Source: Methylobacterium crusticola
GTDB taxonomy: Bacteria > Pseudomonadota > Alphaproteobacteria > Rhizobiales > Beijerinckiaceae
Length of the DNA: 59,492 nucleotides
NCBI RefSeq assembly: GCF_003574465.1
Contig: NZ_QOWC01000022.1
Location: 1 to 59,492 of the forward strand
Direction: 5' to 3'
Shown here: positions 1-9,755 of the stretch, one piece after another
Layout of the letters: each line of letters begins with the position of its first letter
Numbering within the stretch: position 1 is the first letter of the stretch
Made by a program: the position numbers and the translations under genes
Notes under the pieces: generated by a model
What the model saw: the letters and a program-made list of their open reading frames with translations, nothing else
Databases searched by the model: none
Told to the model about the DNA's origin: nothing

Positions 1-2
1 CT

Positions 3-623
3 TGTGAACCCCAAGAGTCCACACAGCCTAGCCGGCGGCGAGGCCGCATCACCACCACCCGGCGCGACAAGGAAGCCCGGCCGGCCCCCGACCTCGTGGA
101 CCGCAACTTCCGAGCCGAAGGTCCCGACCAGCTCTGGGTCGGCGACATCACCCATGTGCCGACCGCCGCCGGCTTCCTCTACCTCGCCGTGGTCCTCGAT
201 GCCTGGAGCCGGCGGATTGTGGCGTGGGCGATGGCGAACCATCTGCGAACCGCGCTCGTGCTCGACGCCCTGGAGATGGCGATCGGCCAGCGTAAACGGA
301 GCGTCGTCATCCACCCTACCGACCAGGGAAGTCAGTACACCGCTCTCGCCTTCGGCAACCGCTGCCGGGGAGCCTGTGTTCGGCCCTCGATGGGCTCGGT
401 CGGCGATGCCTGCGACAACGCCATGGCTGAGAGCTTCTTCGCGACCCTTGAATGCGAACTGCTCGACCGCCGGCGCTTCGCTTCACAAGCTCAGGCCCGA
501 ATGGCCGTCTTCACCTTCGTGGAGGGCTTCGACAATCCGCTTCGACGCCACTCCGCTCTCGGCTACCGCTCGCCGGTCAGCGACGAGAAGGAGATGCTGA
601 CGGACCCATCGCCCGCAATCTGA
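3..623 (+). CDS. IS3-family transposase OrfB, 3' part (5' end outside window)
   Basis: The reading frame is open from the first bases of the window, so the gene starts upstream; the first internal start is at 96. It encodes the DDE integrase core that cuts and joins insertion-sequence ends. Visible motifs are W-V-G-D-I-T (first Asp), H-P-T-D-Q-G-S-Q-Y (second Asp) and N-A-M-A-E-S-F-F (catalytic Glu), followed by the usual R-R-H-S-A-L-G-Y tail, so the catalytic half is complete. The basic, Arg-rich stretch just before 96 matches the linker found in IS3 OrfB proteins. It lies upstream of the RND operon in the same direction and could supply read-through transcription to it (inference). Confidence 0.9.
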   Translation, partial: CEPQESTQPSRRRGRITTTRRDKEARPAPDLVDRNFRAEGPDQLWVGDITHVPTAAGFLYLAVVLDAWSRRIVAWAMANHLRTALVLDALEMAIGQRKRSVVIHPTDQGSQYTALAFGNRCRGACVRPSMGSVGDACDNAMAESFFATLECELLDRRRFASQAQARMAVFTFVEGFDNPLRRHSALGYRSPVSDEKEMLTDPSPAI

Positions 624-637
624 TCACCACTCCACGA

Positions 638-660
638 GAGCGGGTCAACATCACCCGCTC
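638..660 (+). other. Hairpin after the IS3 transposase
   Basis: A perfect 8-bp stem, GAGCGGGT / ACCCGCTC, with a 7-base loop lies 15 bases after the transposase stop. There is no T-run behind it, so it is not a clear intrinsic terminator; it may be part of the IS right end. The rest of 624-910, up to the efflux adaptor, shows no gene and no obvious regulator site. Confidence 0.4.
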
Positions 661-910
661 CTGGTTCAGGTCTGCGGTGCGCTCGGCGCGGATCGAGGCC
701 GTCACGGGGCCGATGTGAGCGGCGGGCTGTGGGAGCACTCACCGGCACAGCCATCTTGGGCGGCTGTCCTGTGCGATCAAGCGGCACACGTGGCTCCGCC
801 TCTAAGGTCAGGGTGCCGGCGTCCCTGGGCGGGGAAGCGGACGCCTGCGGAGAGCCGGCCAGGCTGCCGGAGCGACGGGGTTCACGAGCCTCGCCGCGGG
901 GAGAGACGCG

Positions 911-2059
911 ATGCGCAAAGGCCCGATCCAGCTTCGCAACGTACGCCGCCTCCGTTACCCCTGCTGCGCGATCCTGCTGGTCGCCGCGCTCGCGCTCCCC
1001 GCGCGGGCCGAGCCGGACCCTGCCACTGCCCTCCCGGTCGGGACGGTCGCGGCCCGGCGCGAGGCCGTCGACCAGGCCCTCGACTTCGTCGGGCGCGTCG
1101 AGGCCGTGAGCCGGGTCGACATCCGCGCCCGGGTCACCGGCTACCTTGAGGCTGTCCTGTTCAAGGAGGGCGACCCGATCAAGGAGGGAGCGCCGCTCTA
1201 CCGGATCGAGCCCGACCTCTTCGAGGCCGCGGTCAAGCAGACCGAGGGCGCGCTCGAGCGCAGCCGGGCCGCCCAGGCCCTGGCGGCCATCCAGCTCCAG
1301 CGCGCGCAGGAGCTGCTCGACAGGAACTCCGGGACCGTGGTGGCCCGCGACCAGGCGCGCGCCGCTCTCGACCAGGCGAAGGGGGCCGTCACCGGCGACG
1401 AGGCCAGCCTGCAGACCGCGCGCATCAACCTCGCCTACACCCAGATCCTGGCGCCGATCGCCGGCCGGATCGGGCGCACGAGCCTGACGAAGGGCAACGT
1501 CGTGGGCCCGGACAGCGGAATCCTCACCACCATCGTCAGCCAGGACCCAATCTATGTCACCTTCCCGGTGAGCCAGCGCGAGTTCCTGCGCTACGAGCAG
1601 GCCGGCGAGCGCCCCGACCGCAGCAAGGTCGCGGTCCGGATCCGCTTCTCCGACGGGTCGACCTACGGCCAGGTCGGGCGGCTCAACTTCGTCAACATCA
1701 GCGTCGACCGGGCCACCGACACGGTCGTGGTGCGTGCCACCATGCCGAACCCGGCGGGCGCGCTGCGCGACGGGCAGCTCGTCCAGGTGGCGATCCAGGC
1801 CGGCGCGCCGGAGCAGAAGGTGGTCGTGCCCCAGGCCGCGCTCATCGCCGACCAGGGCGGCGTGTACGTGTTCGTGGTCGAGGACGGCCGGGCCGCCATG
1901 CGGCGGATCAGGCCGGCGGCCGGCGGCACCGGCCAGGACGTCGTCGTGGAAGAGGGGCTCTCGGGCGGCGAGCTCGTCGTCGTCGAGGGGTTGCAGCGCG
2001 TGCGACCGGGCATGCCCGTGCGGGCCGCCCCGGCCGGCCCCGCGGCCGGCAGGACCTGA
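911..2059 (+). CDS. RND efflux periplasmic adaptor (membrane fusion protein)
   Basis: Periplasmic adaptor that links an inner-membrane RND pump to an outer-membrane channel. The 382-residue product has an N-terminal signal/anchor (hydrophobic residues about 16-33, ending A-R-A). It then has the split biotinyl-lipoyl domain (about 65-100, ending L-Y-R-I-E-P), an alpha-helical hairpin rich in Ala/Gln/Arg (about 105-165), the second lipoyl half (A-P-I-A-G-R-I-G) and a beta-barrel domain. Length and order match MexE/AcrA-type proteins. The ATG at 911 follows a GGGGAGAGACGCG purine stretch. The pump gene begins 4 bases after the stop. No outer-membrane factor and no local repressor gene are visible, so the channel is probably supplied from elsewhere. 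Confidence 0.92.
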   Translation: MRKGPIQLRNVRRLRYPCCAILLVAALALPARAEPDPATALPVGTVAARREAVDQALDFVGRVEAVSRVDIRARVTGYLEAVLFKEGDPIKEGAPLYRIEPDLFEAAVKQTEGALERSRAAQALAAIQLQRAQELLDRNSGTVVARDQARAALDQAKGAVTGDEASLQTARINLAYTQILAPIAGRIGRTSLTKGNVVGPDSGILTTIVSQDPIYVTFPVSQREFLRYEQAGERPDRSKVAVRIRFSDGSTYGQVGRLNFVNISVDRATDTVVVRATMPNPAGALRDGQLVQVAIQAGAPEQKVVVPQAALIADQGGVYVFVVEDGRAAMRRIRPAAGGTGQDVVVEEGLSGGELVVVEGLQRVRPGMPVRAAPAGPAAGRT

Positions 2060-2063
2060 GCCC

Positions 2064-5000
2064 ATGCTCTCCGCCATCTTCGTCGACCGGCCGCGCCTCG
2101 CGGTGGTCATCGCCATCGTGATCTCCATCGCGGGCGCGCTGGCCCTTCTCACCATCCCGGTGGCGCAGTACCCGGACATCGTGCCGCCCCAGGTCTCGGT
2201 GACGGCGACCTATCCTGGCGCTGCCGCCGAGGTGGTGGAATCAACCGTCGCCCAGCCGATCGAGTCGCAGGTCGTGGGCGTCGACAAGATGATCTACATG
2301 AAGAGTGTGAGCGGCAACGACGGCAGCTACACGCTCACCGCCTCGTTCGAGCTCGGCACCGACCCGGACATCAACGCCGTCAACGTCAACAACCGCGTCC
2401 AGATCGCGCTCGCGAAGCTGCCCGAGGACGTCCGCCGGCAGGGCGTCACGGTCAAGAAGAAGTCGTCCGCCCTGCTGGGCGTGCTGGCGGTCTCCTCCCC
2501 CAAGGCGATTCAGGACCCGCTGTTCATCTCGAACTATGTGACCATCAACCTGCTTGATCGGATCAGGAGTACGCCGGGCGTCGGCGACGCGACGCTGTGG
2601 GGACCGCAGGACTACGCCATGCGGGCCTGGGTGCGCACGGACCAGCTCACCGGCCTGAACCTCACCACGGGCGACGTGATCGCGGCGATCCGGGCCCAGA
2701 ACGTCCAGGCCCCCGTGGGGCGCATCGGCGCCCGCCCGATCTCCGACGAGCAGCAGCTCCAGCTCAGCATCCAAACCCAGGGTCGCCTGACCTCGGCCGA
2801 CCAGTTCCGCAACGTGGTCCTGCGCACGAACGCCGACGGCTCGCTGCTGCGGCTCGGCGACGTCGCCCGGGTCGAGCTCGGCGCCGCCAGCCTCGACCGC
2901 GAGACGCGCCTGAACGGCAGCCCGGCCACGGTCGTGGCGATCTACCAGTCGCCTGGCGCGAACGCCCTCGCGACCCTCGAGGAGGTCAAGGCGCGGGTCG
3001 CCGCGCTGGCACGAGCCTTTCCGGAGGGGCTGGAGTGGAAGGTCACCTACGACCCCACGGCCTTCATCACCGAGACCGTGCACGAGGTGCAGAAGACCCT
3101 CGTCGAGGCCTTCGTGCTCGTCGTCGTCGTGGTGTTCCTGTTCCTGGGCTCCGTGCGCGCCACGCTCATCCCGACGCTCGCCGTCCCGGTCAGCCTCGTC
3201 GGCACCTTCATCGCCCTGAAGGCGGTCGGCTACTCGGCGAACTCGGTCTCGCTGCTCGCCCTCGTCCTCGCCATCGGCATCGTGGTCGACGACGCCATCG
3301 TGGTGGTCGAGAACGTCGAGCGCGTCATGGAGGAGCACCCGGAGCTGTCGCCCCGGGAGGCCACCAAGCGGGCGATGGCCGAGATCACGGCGCCGATCAT
3401 CGCCATCACGCTGGTCCTGCTCTCGGTGTTCGTGCCGGTCGCCTTCGTGCCGGGCATCTCGGGCGAGCTGTTTCGCCAGTTCGCCGTAGCGGTCGCCGTC
3501 TCGATGCTGATCTCGGCCATCAACGCGCTGACCCTGTCGCCGGCCCTGTGCGGCGTGCTGCTGCGGCCCCACCACGGGCCGCGCCGGGGCATCATGGGCG
3601 TGGTGATGCGGTCCATCGATCGCGTGCGCGACGGCTACGGTGCCGCCGTCGCGCGCATCGTCCGGCTCTCGCTCCTCGGCCTCGTCCTGACGGCCGTCGC
3701 GGCCTTCGGCACGGTCGAGCTCGCGCGGGTCACCCCGACCGGCTTCCTGCCCGAGGACGACCAGGGCGCGTTCTTCGTCGTCGTGCAGCTGCCCGAGGGC
3801 GCGGCGGTGGGGCGGACCGCCGCGGTCGTGGCCCGGGCCGAGGCCATCCTGCGCGAGGAGCCCGCGGTCGCGGACTACACATCCGTGATCGGCCTCAACT
3901 TCATCGACAACTACTCCCAGGGCAATGCCGCCTTCCTGGTGGTGACCCTCAAGCCGTTCGAGGAGCGCAAGGGCGCCAGGGACGGCGCCGCCGCGCTCAT
4001 CGCCCGGCTGGGGCAACGCTTCCGCGAGATCCCGGGCGGGAGCGTCGTCCCGCTCGCGCCGCCTCCCATCATCGGCCTCGGCACGGGCGGCGGCTTCAGC
4101 TACGTGCTGGAGGACCTGCGCGGCGGCGACTCGAAGGAGCTGGCACAGGTTCTGCGCGGCCTCGTCGTCGCGGCCAACCAGGAGCCGCAGCTCGACCGCA
4201 TCTTCAGCACCTTCTCGGCCGGGAACCCTTCGGTCTACCTCGACATCGACCGCAACAAGGTCCAGATCCTGGGCGTGCCGCTCGACGCCGTGTTCCAGGC
4301 GCTGCAGGCCTCGCTCGGCGGGTTCTACGTCAACGACATCAACCTGTTCGGCCGCACCTGGCAGGTGCAGGTCCAGGCGGAGGCCGCCGACCGGGCGAAG
4401 ATCGACGACATCTACCGCATCAACGTGCGCAACAAGGACGGCCAGATGGTGCCGCTGCGGAGCCTGGCCGAAGTCCGGATCATCGTGGGACCGCCCTCGC
4501 TCATCCGCTACAACAACCTGCGCGCCGTGACGGTGCAGGGCTCGCCCGCCCCGGGGGTCTCGTCCGGGCAGGCGCTCGCCGCCATGGAGGCCGTCGCGGC
4601 CAGGACCCTGCCGTCGGGCTTCGCCGGCGAGTGGACCGACACGGCCTTCCAGGAGAAGCGCGCGGAGGGCAAGACCGCCATCATCCTGGCCTTCGCGGTC
4701 CTGTTCGCGTTCCTGTTCCTGGTCGGCCTCTACGAGAGCTGGACGATCCCGGTGCCGGTGCTGCTGTCCGTCATCGTCGGCGTCGCGGGCGCCTACGCGG
4801 CCATGGTGTACGGCCGCATCACCCTCGACCTCTACGCCCAGATCGGCATGGTGGTGCTCATCGGGCTCGCGGCCAAGAACGGCATCCTGATCGTCGAGTT
4901 CGCCAAGGAGCAGCGCGAGAAGGGCGTCCCGCTCCGGGAGGCGGCCACCGAGGGCGCCCGGCTGCGCTTCCGGCCCGTGATGATGACGTCCTTCGCCTTC

Positions 5001-5255
5001 ATCCTGGGCCTGCTGCCCCTGGTGATCGCCGTGGGCGCCTCCCAGCTCGCCCGGCGCAACGTGGGGACGCCAGTCTTCGGCGGCATGGTCGCCGCCTCCT
5101 TCCTCGGCATCTTCGTGATCCCGCCGCTCTACGTCCTGTTCCAGGGCCTGCGCGAGAGCGCCTGGCGCCTCCTCGGCGGCAAGGACGCGAGGCGGCCGGC
5201 GCAGCCGCCGCCCGACGGCGCCCGCAACACGCCGGAGCACCAGCCGGCTGAGTGA
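2064..5255 (+). CDS. RND multidrug efflux permease (HAE1 family)
   Basis: Proton-driven inner-membrane pump of the AcrB/MexF type, 1063 residues, the usual family length. The start is the ATG at 2064, which gives the classic N-terminus ([10 protein letters not shown] followed by TM1); the frame stays open upstream inside the adaptor gene, but that part is shadow sequence. TM4 carries the proton-relay pair in [14 protein letters not shown]. Large periplasmic loops follow TM1 and TM7, and TM10-12 have the typical [11 protein letters not shown] and R-P-V-M-M-T-S motifs. It forms an operon with the adaptor 4 bases upstream. Substrate cannot be predicted from sequence; antibiotics, solvents or plant phenolics are possible. 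Confidence 0.95.
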   Translation: MLSAIFVDRPRLAVVIAIVISIAGALALLTIPVAQYPDIVPPQVSVTATYPGAAAEVVESTVAQPIESQVVGVDKMIYMKSVSGNDGSYTLTASFELGTDPDINAVNVNNRVQIALAKLPEDVRRQGVTVKKKSSALLGVLAVSSPKAIQDPLFISNYVTINLLDRIRSTPGVGDATLWGPQDYAMRAWVRTDQLTGLNLTTGDVIAAIRAQNVQAPVGRIGARPISDEQQLQLSIQTQGRLTSADQFRNVVLRTNADGSLLRLGDVARVELGAASLDRETRLNGSPATVVAIYQSPGANALATLEEVKARVAALARAFPEGLEWKVTYDPTAFITETVHEVQKTLVEAFVLVVVVVFLFLGSVRATLIPTLAVPVSLVGTFIALKAVGYSANSVSLLALVLAIGIVVDDAIVVVENVERVMEEHPELSPREATKRAMAEITAPIIAITLVLLSVFVPVAFVPGISGELFRQFAVAVAVSMLISAINALTLSPALCGVLLRPHHGPRRGIMGVVMRSIDRVRDGYGAAVARIVRLSLLGLVLTAVAAFGTVELARVTPTGFLPEDDQGAFFVVVQLPEGAAVGRTAAVVARAEAILREEPAVADYTSVIGLNFIDNYSQGNAAFLVVTLKPFEERKGARDGAAALIARLGQRFREIPGGSVVPLAPPPIIGLGTGGGFSYVLEDLRGGDSKELAQVLRGLVVAANQEPQLDRIFSTFSAGNPSVYLDIDRNKVQILGVPLDAVFQALQASLGGFYVNDINLFGRTWQVQVQAEAADRAKIDDIYRINVRNKDGQMVPLRSLAEVRIIVGPPSLIRYNNLRAVTVQGSPAPGVSSGQALAAMEAVAARTLPSGFAGEWTDTAFQEKRAEGKTAIILAFAVLFAFLFLVGLYESWTIPVPVLLSVIVGVAGAYAAMVYGRITLDLYAQIGMVVLIGLAAKNGILIVEFAKEQREKGVPLREAATEGARLRFRPVMMTSFAFILGLLPLVIAVGASQLARRNVGTPVFGGMVAASFLGIFVIPPLYVLFQGLRESAWRLLGGKDARRPAQPPPDGARNTPEHQPAE

Positions 5256-5297
5256 CCCGATGGCCCGGCGCAGGGCCGATCAGGGAGGAGCACGACG

Positions 5298-6140
5298 ATG
5301 CACGACAGCGAGCCGGGCCTGGCGACCGCCGATCCCGACGACGACCCGCACGAGGCAGGGGGCACGACGAAGCTTGGGCGCAAGCACTACGAGCGGGAGC
5401 TGCACAAGCTCCAGGTCCAGCTCTGCCACCTGCAGGACTGGGTCAAGCGGACCGGCGCCCGCATCATCGTGGTGTTCGAGGGCCGGGACGCGGCCGGCAA
5501 GGGCGGCACGATCAAGGCCATCACCGAGCGGGTCAGCCCCCGGGTCTTCCGCGTCGTGGCGCTGCCGGCGCCCTCGGACCGCGATAAGACCCAGATGTTC
5601 GTCCAGCGCTACATCGCGCACTTCCCGGCCGCCGGCGAGATCGTGATTTTCGACCGCAGCTGGTACAACCGGGCCGGCGTCGAGGCCGTGATGGGCTTCT
5701 GCAGCAAGGCCGAGCAGCGCCGCTTCCTCGAACTGTGCCCGCGGATCGAGCGCTTCATCATCGGCGGCGGCATCCAGCTCATCAAGTTCTGGCTTGAGGT
5801 CGGCAAGCAGGAGCAGAAGCGCCGCTTCCAGGCCCGGATCGAGGATCCCCTGCGCCAGTGGAAGCTGAGCCCGATGGACCTCGAATCCTACCGGCGCTGG
5901 TACGACTACTCGCGAGCCCGCGACCTGATGCTGGAGGCGACCGACACCGACGAGTCGCCCTGGCACGTCGTGGTGTCGGACGACAAGCGCAGGGCGCGCC
6001 TCAACTGCATCGCACACCTGCTCCACCTGGTCCCCTACAAGGAACTGGAGACCGAGACAGTCGAGCTTCCGAAGCGCTCGAAGGAGCGCGCCTACGACGA
6101 CACGCTGCGGAACCGGCGCTTCGTCCCGGGCGCGTATTGA
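5298..6140 (+). CDS. ppk2: Polyphosphate kinase 2 (PPK2)
   Basis: Transfers phosphate between polyphosphate and nucleotides, in most single-domain PPK2 enzymes making ATP or GTP from the diphosphate. The 280-residue product is one PPK2 domain. Walker A is G-R-D-A-A-G-K-G-G-T-I-K at residues 62-73, and the Walker B/lid region is F-D-R-S-W-Y-N-R-A-G-V-E at about 118-129. The ATG at 5298 has a GGGAGGAG ribosome site 8 bases upstream. It faces the minus-strand ATP-synthase epsilon gene, with 7 bases between the two stops. With acetate kinase and phosphotransacetylase nearby, it fits a block that regenerates ATP during energy or nutrient stress (inference). Confidence 0.93.
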   Translation: MHDSEPGLATADPDDDPHEAGGTTKLGRKHYERELHKLQVQLCHLQDWVKRTGARIIVVFEGRDAAGKGGTIKAITERVSPRVFRVVALPAPSDRDKTQMFVQRYIAHFPAAGEIVIFDRSWYNRAGVEAVMGFCSKAEQRRFLELCPRIERFIIGGGIQLIKFWLEVGKQEQKRRFQARIEDPLRQWKLSPMDLESYRRWYDYSRARDLMLEATDTDESPWHVVVSDDKRRARLNCIAHLLHLVPYKELETETVELPKRSKERAYDDTLRNRRFVPGAY

Positions 6141-6147
6141 GCCCGCC

Positions 6148-6549
6148 TCAGAACCTGAGACTCGCCTTGTACTCCTCCAGCCGGCCGATCGACACGTCGA
6201 ACTGGGCGCGGACTGCGTCGTCCGCCGTGCCGTCGCGCTGCATCTGGAGGTGGAGGATCTCCTCGTCGATCTGGTCCGGGGTCACCTCCTCGACGGGGTG
6301 CACCCGCTCGGCCAGGATGGTGACCTTGGTTCCGATGATCTCCGCCAATCCGCCGCACACGAAGGCGCGGCGGCCCGTCCCGGCGGCGTCGGTGGCGAAG
6401 ACGATGCCGGGATGCAGCAGGGTCACCGCCGGCGCGTGTCCCGGCAGGACCGTCAGGTCCCCCTCGATGCTCTGGAGGACCACGGAGCGGACCTCCTCCG
6501 CGAAGACGATCCGCTCCAGGGAGACCAGCTCGGCGAAGAGCGTCGCCAT
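6148..6549 (-). CDS. atpC: Orphan F1 ATP synthase epsilon subunit
   Basis: A 133-residue AtpC homologue: an N-terminal beta-sandwich (G-D-L-T-V-L-P-G-H-A-P, then G-G-L-A-E-I) and a C-terminal helical hairpin (about 90-130) that in known enzymes controls ATP hydrolysis by F1. No other ATP synthase gene is in the window, so this is a standalone copy. It is the last gene of the minus-strand row, 41 bases after fabI. Its place beside fabI, DUF3141, acetate kinase and PPK2 suggests a stress-time modifier of the main ATP synthase; that role is inference. It does not look like part of an N-ATPase operon, where epsilon sits next to beta. Confidence 0.88.
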   Translation of the reverse strand: MATLFAELVSLERIVFAEEVRSVVLQSIEGDLTVLPGHAPAVTLLHPGIVFATDAAGTGRRAFVCGGLAEIIGTKVTILAERVHPVEEVTPDQIDEEILHLQMQRDGTADDAVRAQFDVSIGRLEEYKASLRF

Positions 6550-6590
6550 GATGGGTGCGTCTCTGGGCTCGGATCAAGCGGGAAGGATGG

Positions 6591-7373
6591 TCAGGCCATG
6601 ATGCTGAGGCCGCCGTCCACGTCGACCGTCATGCCGGTCAGGCGGGCGGCGTAGGGCGTCGCCAGATAGGCCGCGGTGAGGCCGACGTCGTCGATGTCGA
6701 CGAGCTCGCCGATGGGCGCCCGCGCGACCGCCTCCGTCAAGAGGACGTCGAAGTCCTTGAGGCCCGCCGCCGCCCGGGTCTTGAGGGGGCCGGGTGACAC
6801 GGCGTGTACGCGGATGCCGCTCTCCCCCAGCTCGTAGGCGAGGTAGCGGACCGCGCACTCCAGCGCGGCCTTCACGGGCCCCATCAGGTTGTAGTTCGGC
6901 ACCACCTTGTCGGCGCCGTGGTAGCTCATGGTGAGGAGCGTGCCGCCGTCCCGCATCAGCGGCGCGGCGAGGCGCGCCATGCGGATGAAGGAGTGGCAGG
7001 ACACGTCCATGGCGACCTTGAACCCCTCCGACGAGCTGTCGACGAGGCGGCCGTGAAGATCCTCCCTGGGCGCGAAGGCGATCGAGTGCAGGGCGATGTC
7101 GAGGCTGCCCCAAGTCTCGGTCACCTGCCGGAAGACGGCGTCGAGCTCGCCCTCCTTCTGGACGTCGCAGGGGGCGAAGATCGAGGCCTCGAGCTCCCGC
7201 GCCAGCGGCTCGACAAAGGGCTTGGCCTTCTCGTTCAGGTAGGTGAGGGCCACCTCCGCCCCGAGGCGCCGGAAGACCCGGGCGCAGCCGAACGCAATCG
7301 AGTGCTCGTTGGCGACGCCGAGCACCAGGGCGCGCTTGCCGGAGAGCGCGTGGCCGTCGGGAATCTGCGTCAT
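6591..7373 (-). CDS. fabI: Enoyl-[acyl-carrier-protein] reductase, FabI type
   Basis: Short-chain-dehydrogenase-fold enzyme that reduces trans-2-enoyl-ACP in fatty acid synthesis. At 260 residues it has the FabI-type atypical nucleotide site (L-G-V-A-N-E-H-S-I-A), the H-S-I-A-F-A segment, and the catalytic Y-N-L-M-G-P-V-K (Tyr-x6-Lys, not the Tyr-x3-Lys of ordinary SDRs). The C-terminus has G-M-T-V-D-V-D-G-G. The start follows the DUF3141 stop by 3 bases, so translation is probably coupled. A FabI copy next to DUF3141, ackA and pta recurs in proteobacteria and is probably not the housekeeping copy; it may act in lipid or storage-granule adjustment (inference). Confidence 0.93.
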   Translation of the reverse strand: MTQIPDGHALSGKRALVLGVANEHSIAFGCARVFRRLGAEVALTYLNEKAKPFVEPLARELEASIFAPCDVQKEGELDAVFRQVTETWGSLDIALHSIAFAPREDLHGRLVDSSSEGFKVAMDVSCHSFIRMARLAAPLMRDGGTLLTMSYHGADKVVPNYNLMGPVKAALECAVRYLAYELGESGIRVHAVSPGPLKTRAAAGLKDFDVLLTEAVARAPIGELVDIDDVGLTAAYLATPYAARLTGMTVDVDGGLSIMA

Positions 7374-7376
7374 GGG

Positions 7377-9713
7377 TCAACCCTCCACGGCCCGGGCCCG
7401 CCGCTCCGCGCGCCCGGTTCGTTGCGACGGTGCGGCCCGGACGGGCTCCGGCGCCGGGGCCAGGATGCGCTCGAACGCCGGCACGAGCGCGCGCTGCTCG
7501 GGCTTCAGGTCGACGGCCTCGAAGATCCGGCCGAGCAGGCCGAGCAGCCGGCGGCGCTCCTCGGCCGTGCGGAGCAGCGCGGGCAGCGTCTCGAGCGCCC
7601 GCTCCGGCTCATGGGCGACGATGTGAGCCTGCCGCTCGACGAGCCGGTGGGCCTCGTCGGCCGGCAGGTCGAGCAGGCCGACGTCGCGGCCGACGAGTTC
7701 GCGAACGCGCTTGAAGGTCGACAGCCGCCGCGGGCTCCGGCTGGCCCGGGCGGCGAGCAGGGCTGCCCGCACGACCGCCTCGGTGAACCCGCCCTCCTCG
7801 ATCCGCGAGAGAGCCTCGCGGACAGCCGGGGCGTCGCGGCCGAGGCCGGGAGCGGCCGCCTCGGGCCGGGCCGCCGCGGAGCCCATCGCGAGGCTCATCG
7901 GGCCGTATGTGTTGTAGAACAGGGTCTCGACGCCCGCGTCGCGCAGCTGCCGGTAGAGGTCCCACGAGGCCGTCACGCCGGCCGCGACCAGCCGCTCGGT
8001 GGCGGCGCCCAACCCGGCCTCGTCGCGCGGCGTGCGATGGGCCCGCACGAGGTCCGCCGACCCCTTCAGCGGGGCCAGGAACGGGTTCAGGTCCGAGATC
8101 GCCCAGCGCCGGGCCCGGAGCGGGTGGAGCACCCGCGCCAGGGTGGCGGCCTCCGGCGGGACGAGGGGGGCGAGGACCGGGTGGACCAGCGCCTCGTACA
8201 GGGCGGCGTTGAACGCAGACACCTGGTCGACGGCCGCGAATGGGATCTCGTCCTTGCGGGCGTATGCTTGGAGCGCCTGCAGGTCCTCGACCTGCCGCTC
8301 CGTCAGGACGACGTCGTAGCGAACGACGCCGTCGACGCGCTGCTCCTCGACCTGCATGCCGTAGAGGCCGGGTGGGAGGTGCTCGATGTACTCGAGCAGG
8401 TCGACGATCTGGGCGTGCTCGCGCCGGGCCACGCTGGCCGAGACGAAGATGCCGAGGTGGCCGATGCTTCGGTGCATCAGGCCGACGATAACCTGCCCGT
8501 TGGCCTTCAGCTCCTCCGTCGTGCGGTAGAGGTCGGCCACCCAGTTGAAGGCCTGCTGGGGCGGGGTGATGTTGTCGCCGAGCGAGGCGAACAGGATGAT
8601 GGGGGAGCGGATGGCGCGCAGGTCGACGGCGTGGCCGGGCGCGAACTCGGCGTCGCCGGCGGACAGTTTGTTGCCGACGAACAGGTTGTCGATTATCCAC
8701 TTGATCTCCTCGCGGTTCATCAGGAAGTAGCCACCCCACCAGCGCTCGAATTCGAGGTAGCGCTCCGTCTCGGTGTCGATTTTCGCGAAGAGATTGTAGT
8801 TCTTGCTGAAGAACGTGTTCGCCGGGTTGAGGTACTCGAAGTTGTCGACCAGGTAGGCGCCGTCGAAGCGGCCACCGCCGAGGTCGCTGGCGAGGAGGGC
8901 CGGCCAGCTTCCGCCGAGCATGCCGCCGGCGTAGCGCATCGGGTTCTCGGCGTCGTTGCCGGCCCAGTAGGACATCGGCGCGCCGTTGACCACGATGGGA
9001 CCGGCGCAGTCGGGATCGAGGGCCCCAACCAGCATCGCGGCCCAGCCGCCCTGGCAGTTGCCGACGATCACCGGCTTGCCGCGGGTGGGGTGGCGTTCCC
9101 GGACGAGGCGCAGGAACGCGGCCTCGGCCGCCGCCACGTCGGCGAGCACCTGCCCCTCGACCGGATCGGGGAAGAAGATCACCGCGTAGACCGGGTGGCC
9201 GGCCCGCAGGGCGACGCCTACCTCCGAATCCGGCTTGAACCCGCCGATCCCCGGCCCGTGGCCGGCGCGGGGATCAATGATGACGTAGGGCCGCTTGTCG
9301 GCGTCGGTCCGCGTGCCGGGCGGGGCCTCGACGCGCACGAGGGCGTAGTTGACCGGGCGCGCGAAGGTGCGGGCATCCGCCTCCATGGTCCAGCCGAAGG
9401 CCAGGAGCGGCGGCTTGCCGGCCTTCTCGTGCGCCAGCCAGTTGTTGCCGCGCTTCCGGAGCGTGTCCCAGAACAGGACCGAGCGCTGCGCGAAGTCGGT
9501 CCAGTAGGCGAACGCGTCGCCCAGGGCCGCTGCGGCCGGCCGGGGGCGGGCCGCCTCGAGCCACGCCGCGTTGGCCGCGCCCACGGCGTCGAAGTAGGTT
9601 TGCGCGGCCGACAGGCAGCGGCCTTGGAGGACCTGCGCGAGGCGCACCTGGAGTGCCAGCGGGGACAGGCTCTCGGGGGCCCGGGGCGGATCAGTGTTCG
9701 GGGCGCTCGTCAT
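7377..9713 (-). CDS. DUF3141 protein, PHA-synthase-like alpha/beta hydrolase
   Basis: A 778-residue protein of the DUF3141 family, of no assigned reaction. The core is an alpha/beta-hydrolase fold resembling PhaC polyhydroxyalkanoate synthases. The nucleophile elbow reads V-G-N-C-Q-G-G-W with Cys at residue 220, like the PhaC G-x-C-x-G-G box. A candidate Asp is in S-L-G-D-N-I-T-P-P, and a candidate His is in S-I-G-H-L-G-I-F, like the PhaC G-H-I-x-G. The C-terminal third (about 580-770) is helical, Arg/Ala/Glu-rich and unlike PhaC. It lies 42 bases after the preceding small gene and 3 bases before fabI, so all three are likely one transcript. A role in PHB granules or acyl-thioester chemistry is plausible. 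Confidence 0.9.
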   Translation of the reverse strand: MTSAPNTDPPRAPESLSPLALQVRLAQVLQGRCLSAAQTYFDAVGAANAAWLEAARPRPAAAALGDAFAYWTDFAQRSVLFWDTLRKRGNNWLAHEKAGKPPLLAFGWTMEADARTFARPVNYALVRVEAPPGTRTDADKRPYVIIDPRAGHGPGIGGFKPDSEVGVALRAGHPVYAVIFFPDPVEGQVLADVAAAEAAFLRLVRERHPTRGKPVIVGNCQGGWAAMLVGALDPDCAGPIVVNGAPMSYWAGNDAENPMRYAGGMLGGSWPALLASDLGGGRFDGAYLVDNFEYLNPANTFFSKNYNLFAKIDTETERYLEFERWWGGYFLMNREEIKWIIDNLFVGNKLSAGDAEFAPGHAVDLRAIRSPIILFASLGDNITPPQQAFNWVADLYRTTEELKANGQVIVGLMHRSIGHLGIFVSASVARREHAQIVDLLEYIEHLPPGLYGMQVEEQRVDGVVRYDVVLTERQVEDLQALQAYARKDEIPFAAVDQVSAFNAALYEALVHPVLAPLVPPEAATLARVLHPLRARRWAISDLNPFLAPLKGSADLVRAHRTPRDEAGLGAATERLVAAGVTASWDLYRQLRDAGVETLFYNTYGPMSLAMGSAAARPEAAAPGLGRDAPAVREALSRIEEGGFTEAVVRAALLAARASRSPRRLSTFKRVRELVGRDVGLLDLPADEAHRLVERQAHIVAHEPERALETLPALLRTAEERRRLLGLLGRIFEAVDLKPEQRALVPAFERILAPAPEPVRAAPSQRTGRAERRARAVEG

Positions 9714-9755
9714 GGTGGGATGTCCTGATGGGATGCCCTGGGCCTGGAGGCGCGG

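Noticed and set aside
2241..5240. 999-codon open frame on the minus strand opposite the RND pump
   Set aside because: Composition is dominated by Arg/Asp/His/Gly repeats typical of the antisense of GC-rich coding DNA; the plus strand encodes a full RND permease.
6804..9728. 974-codon plus-strand open frame over fabI and DUF3141
   Set aside because: It spans two well-identified minus-strand genes and has no family resemblance or ribosome site.
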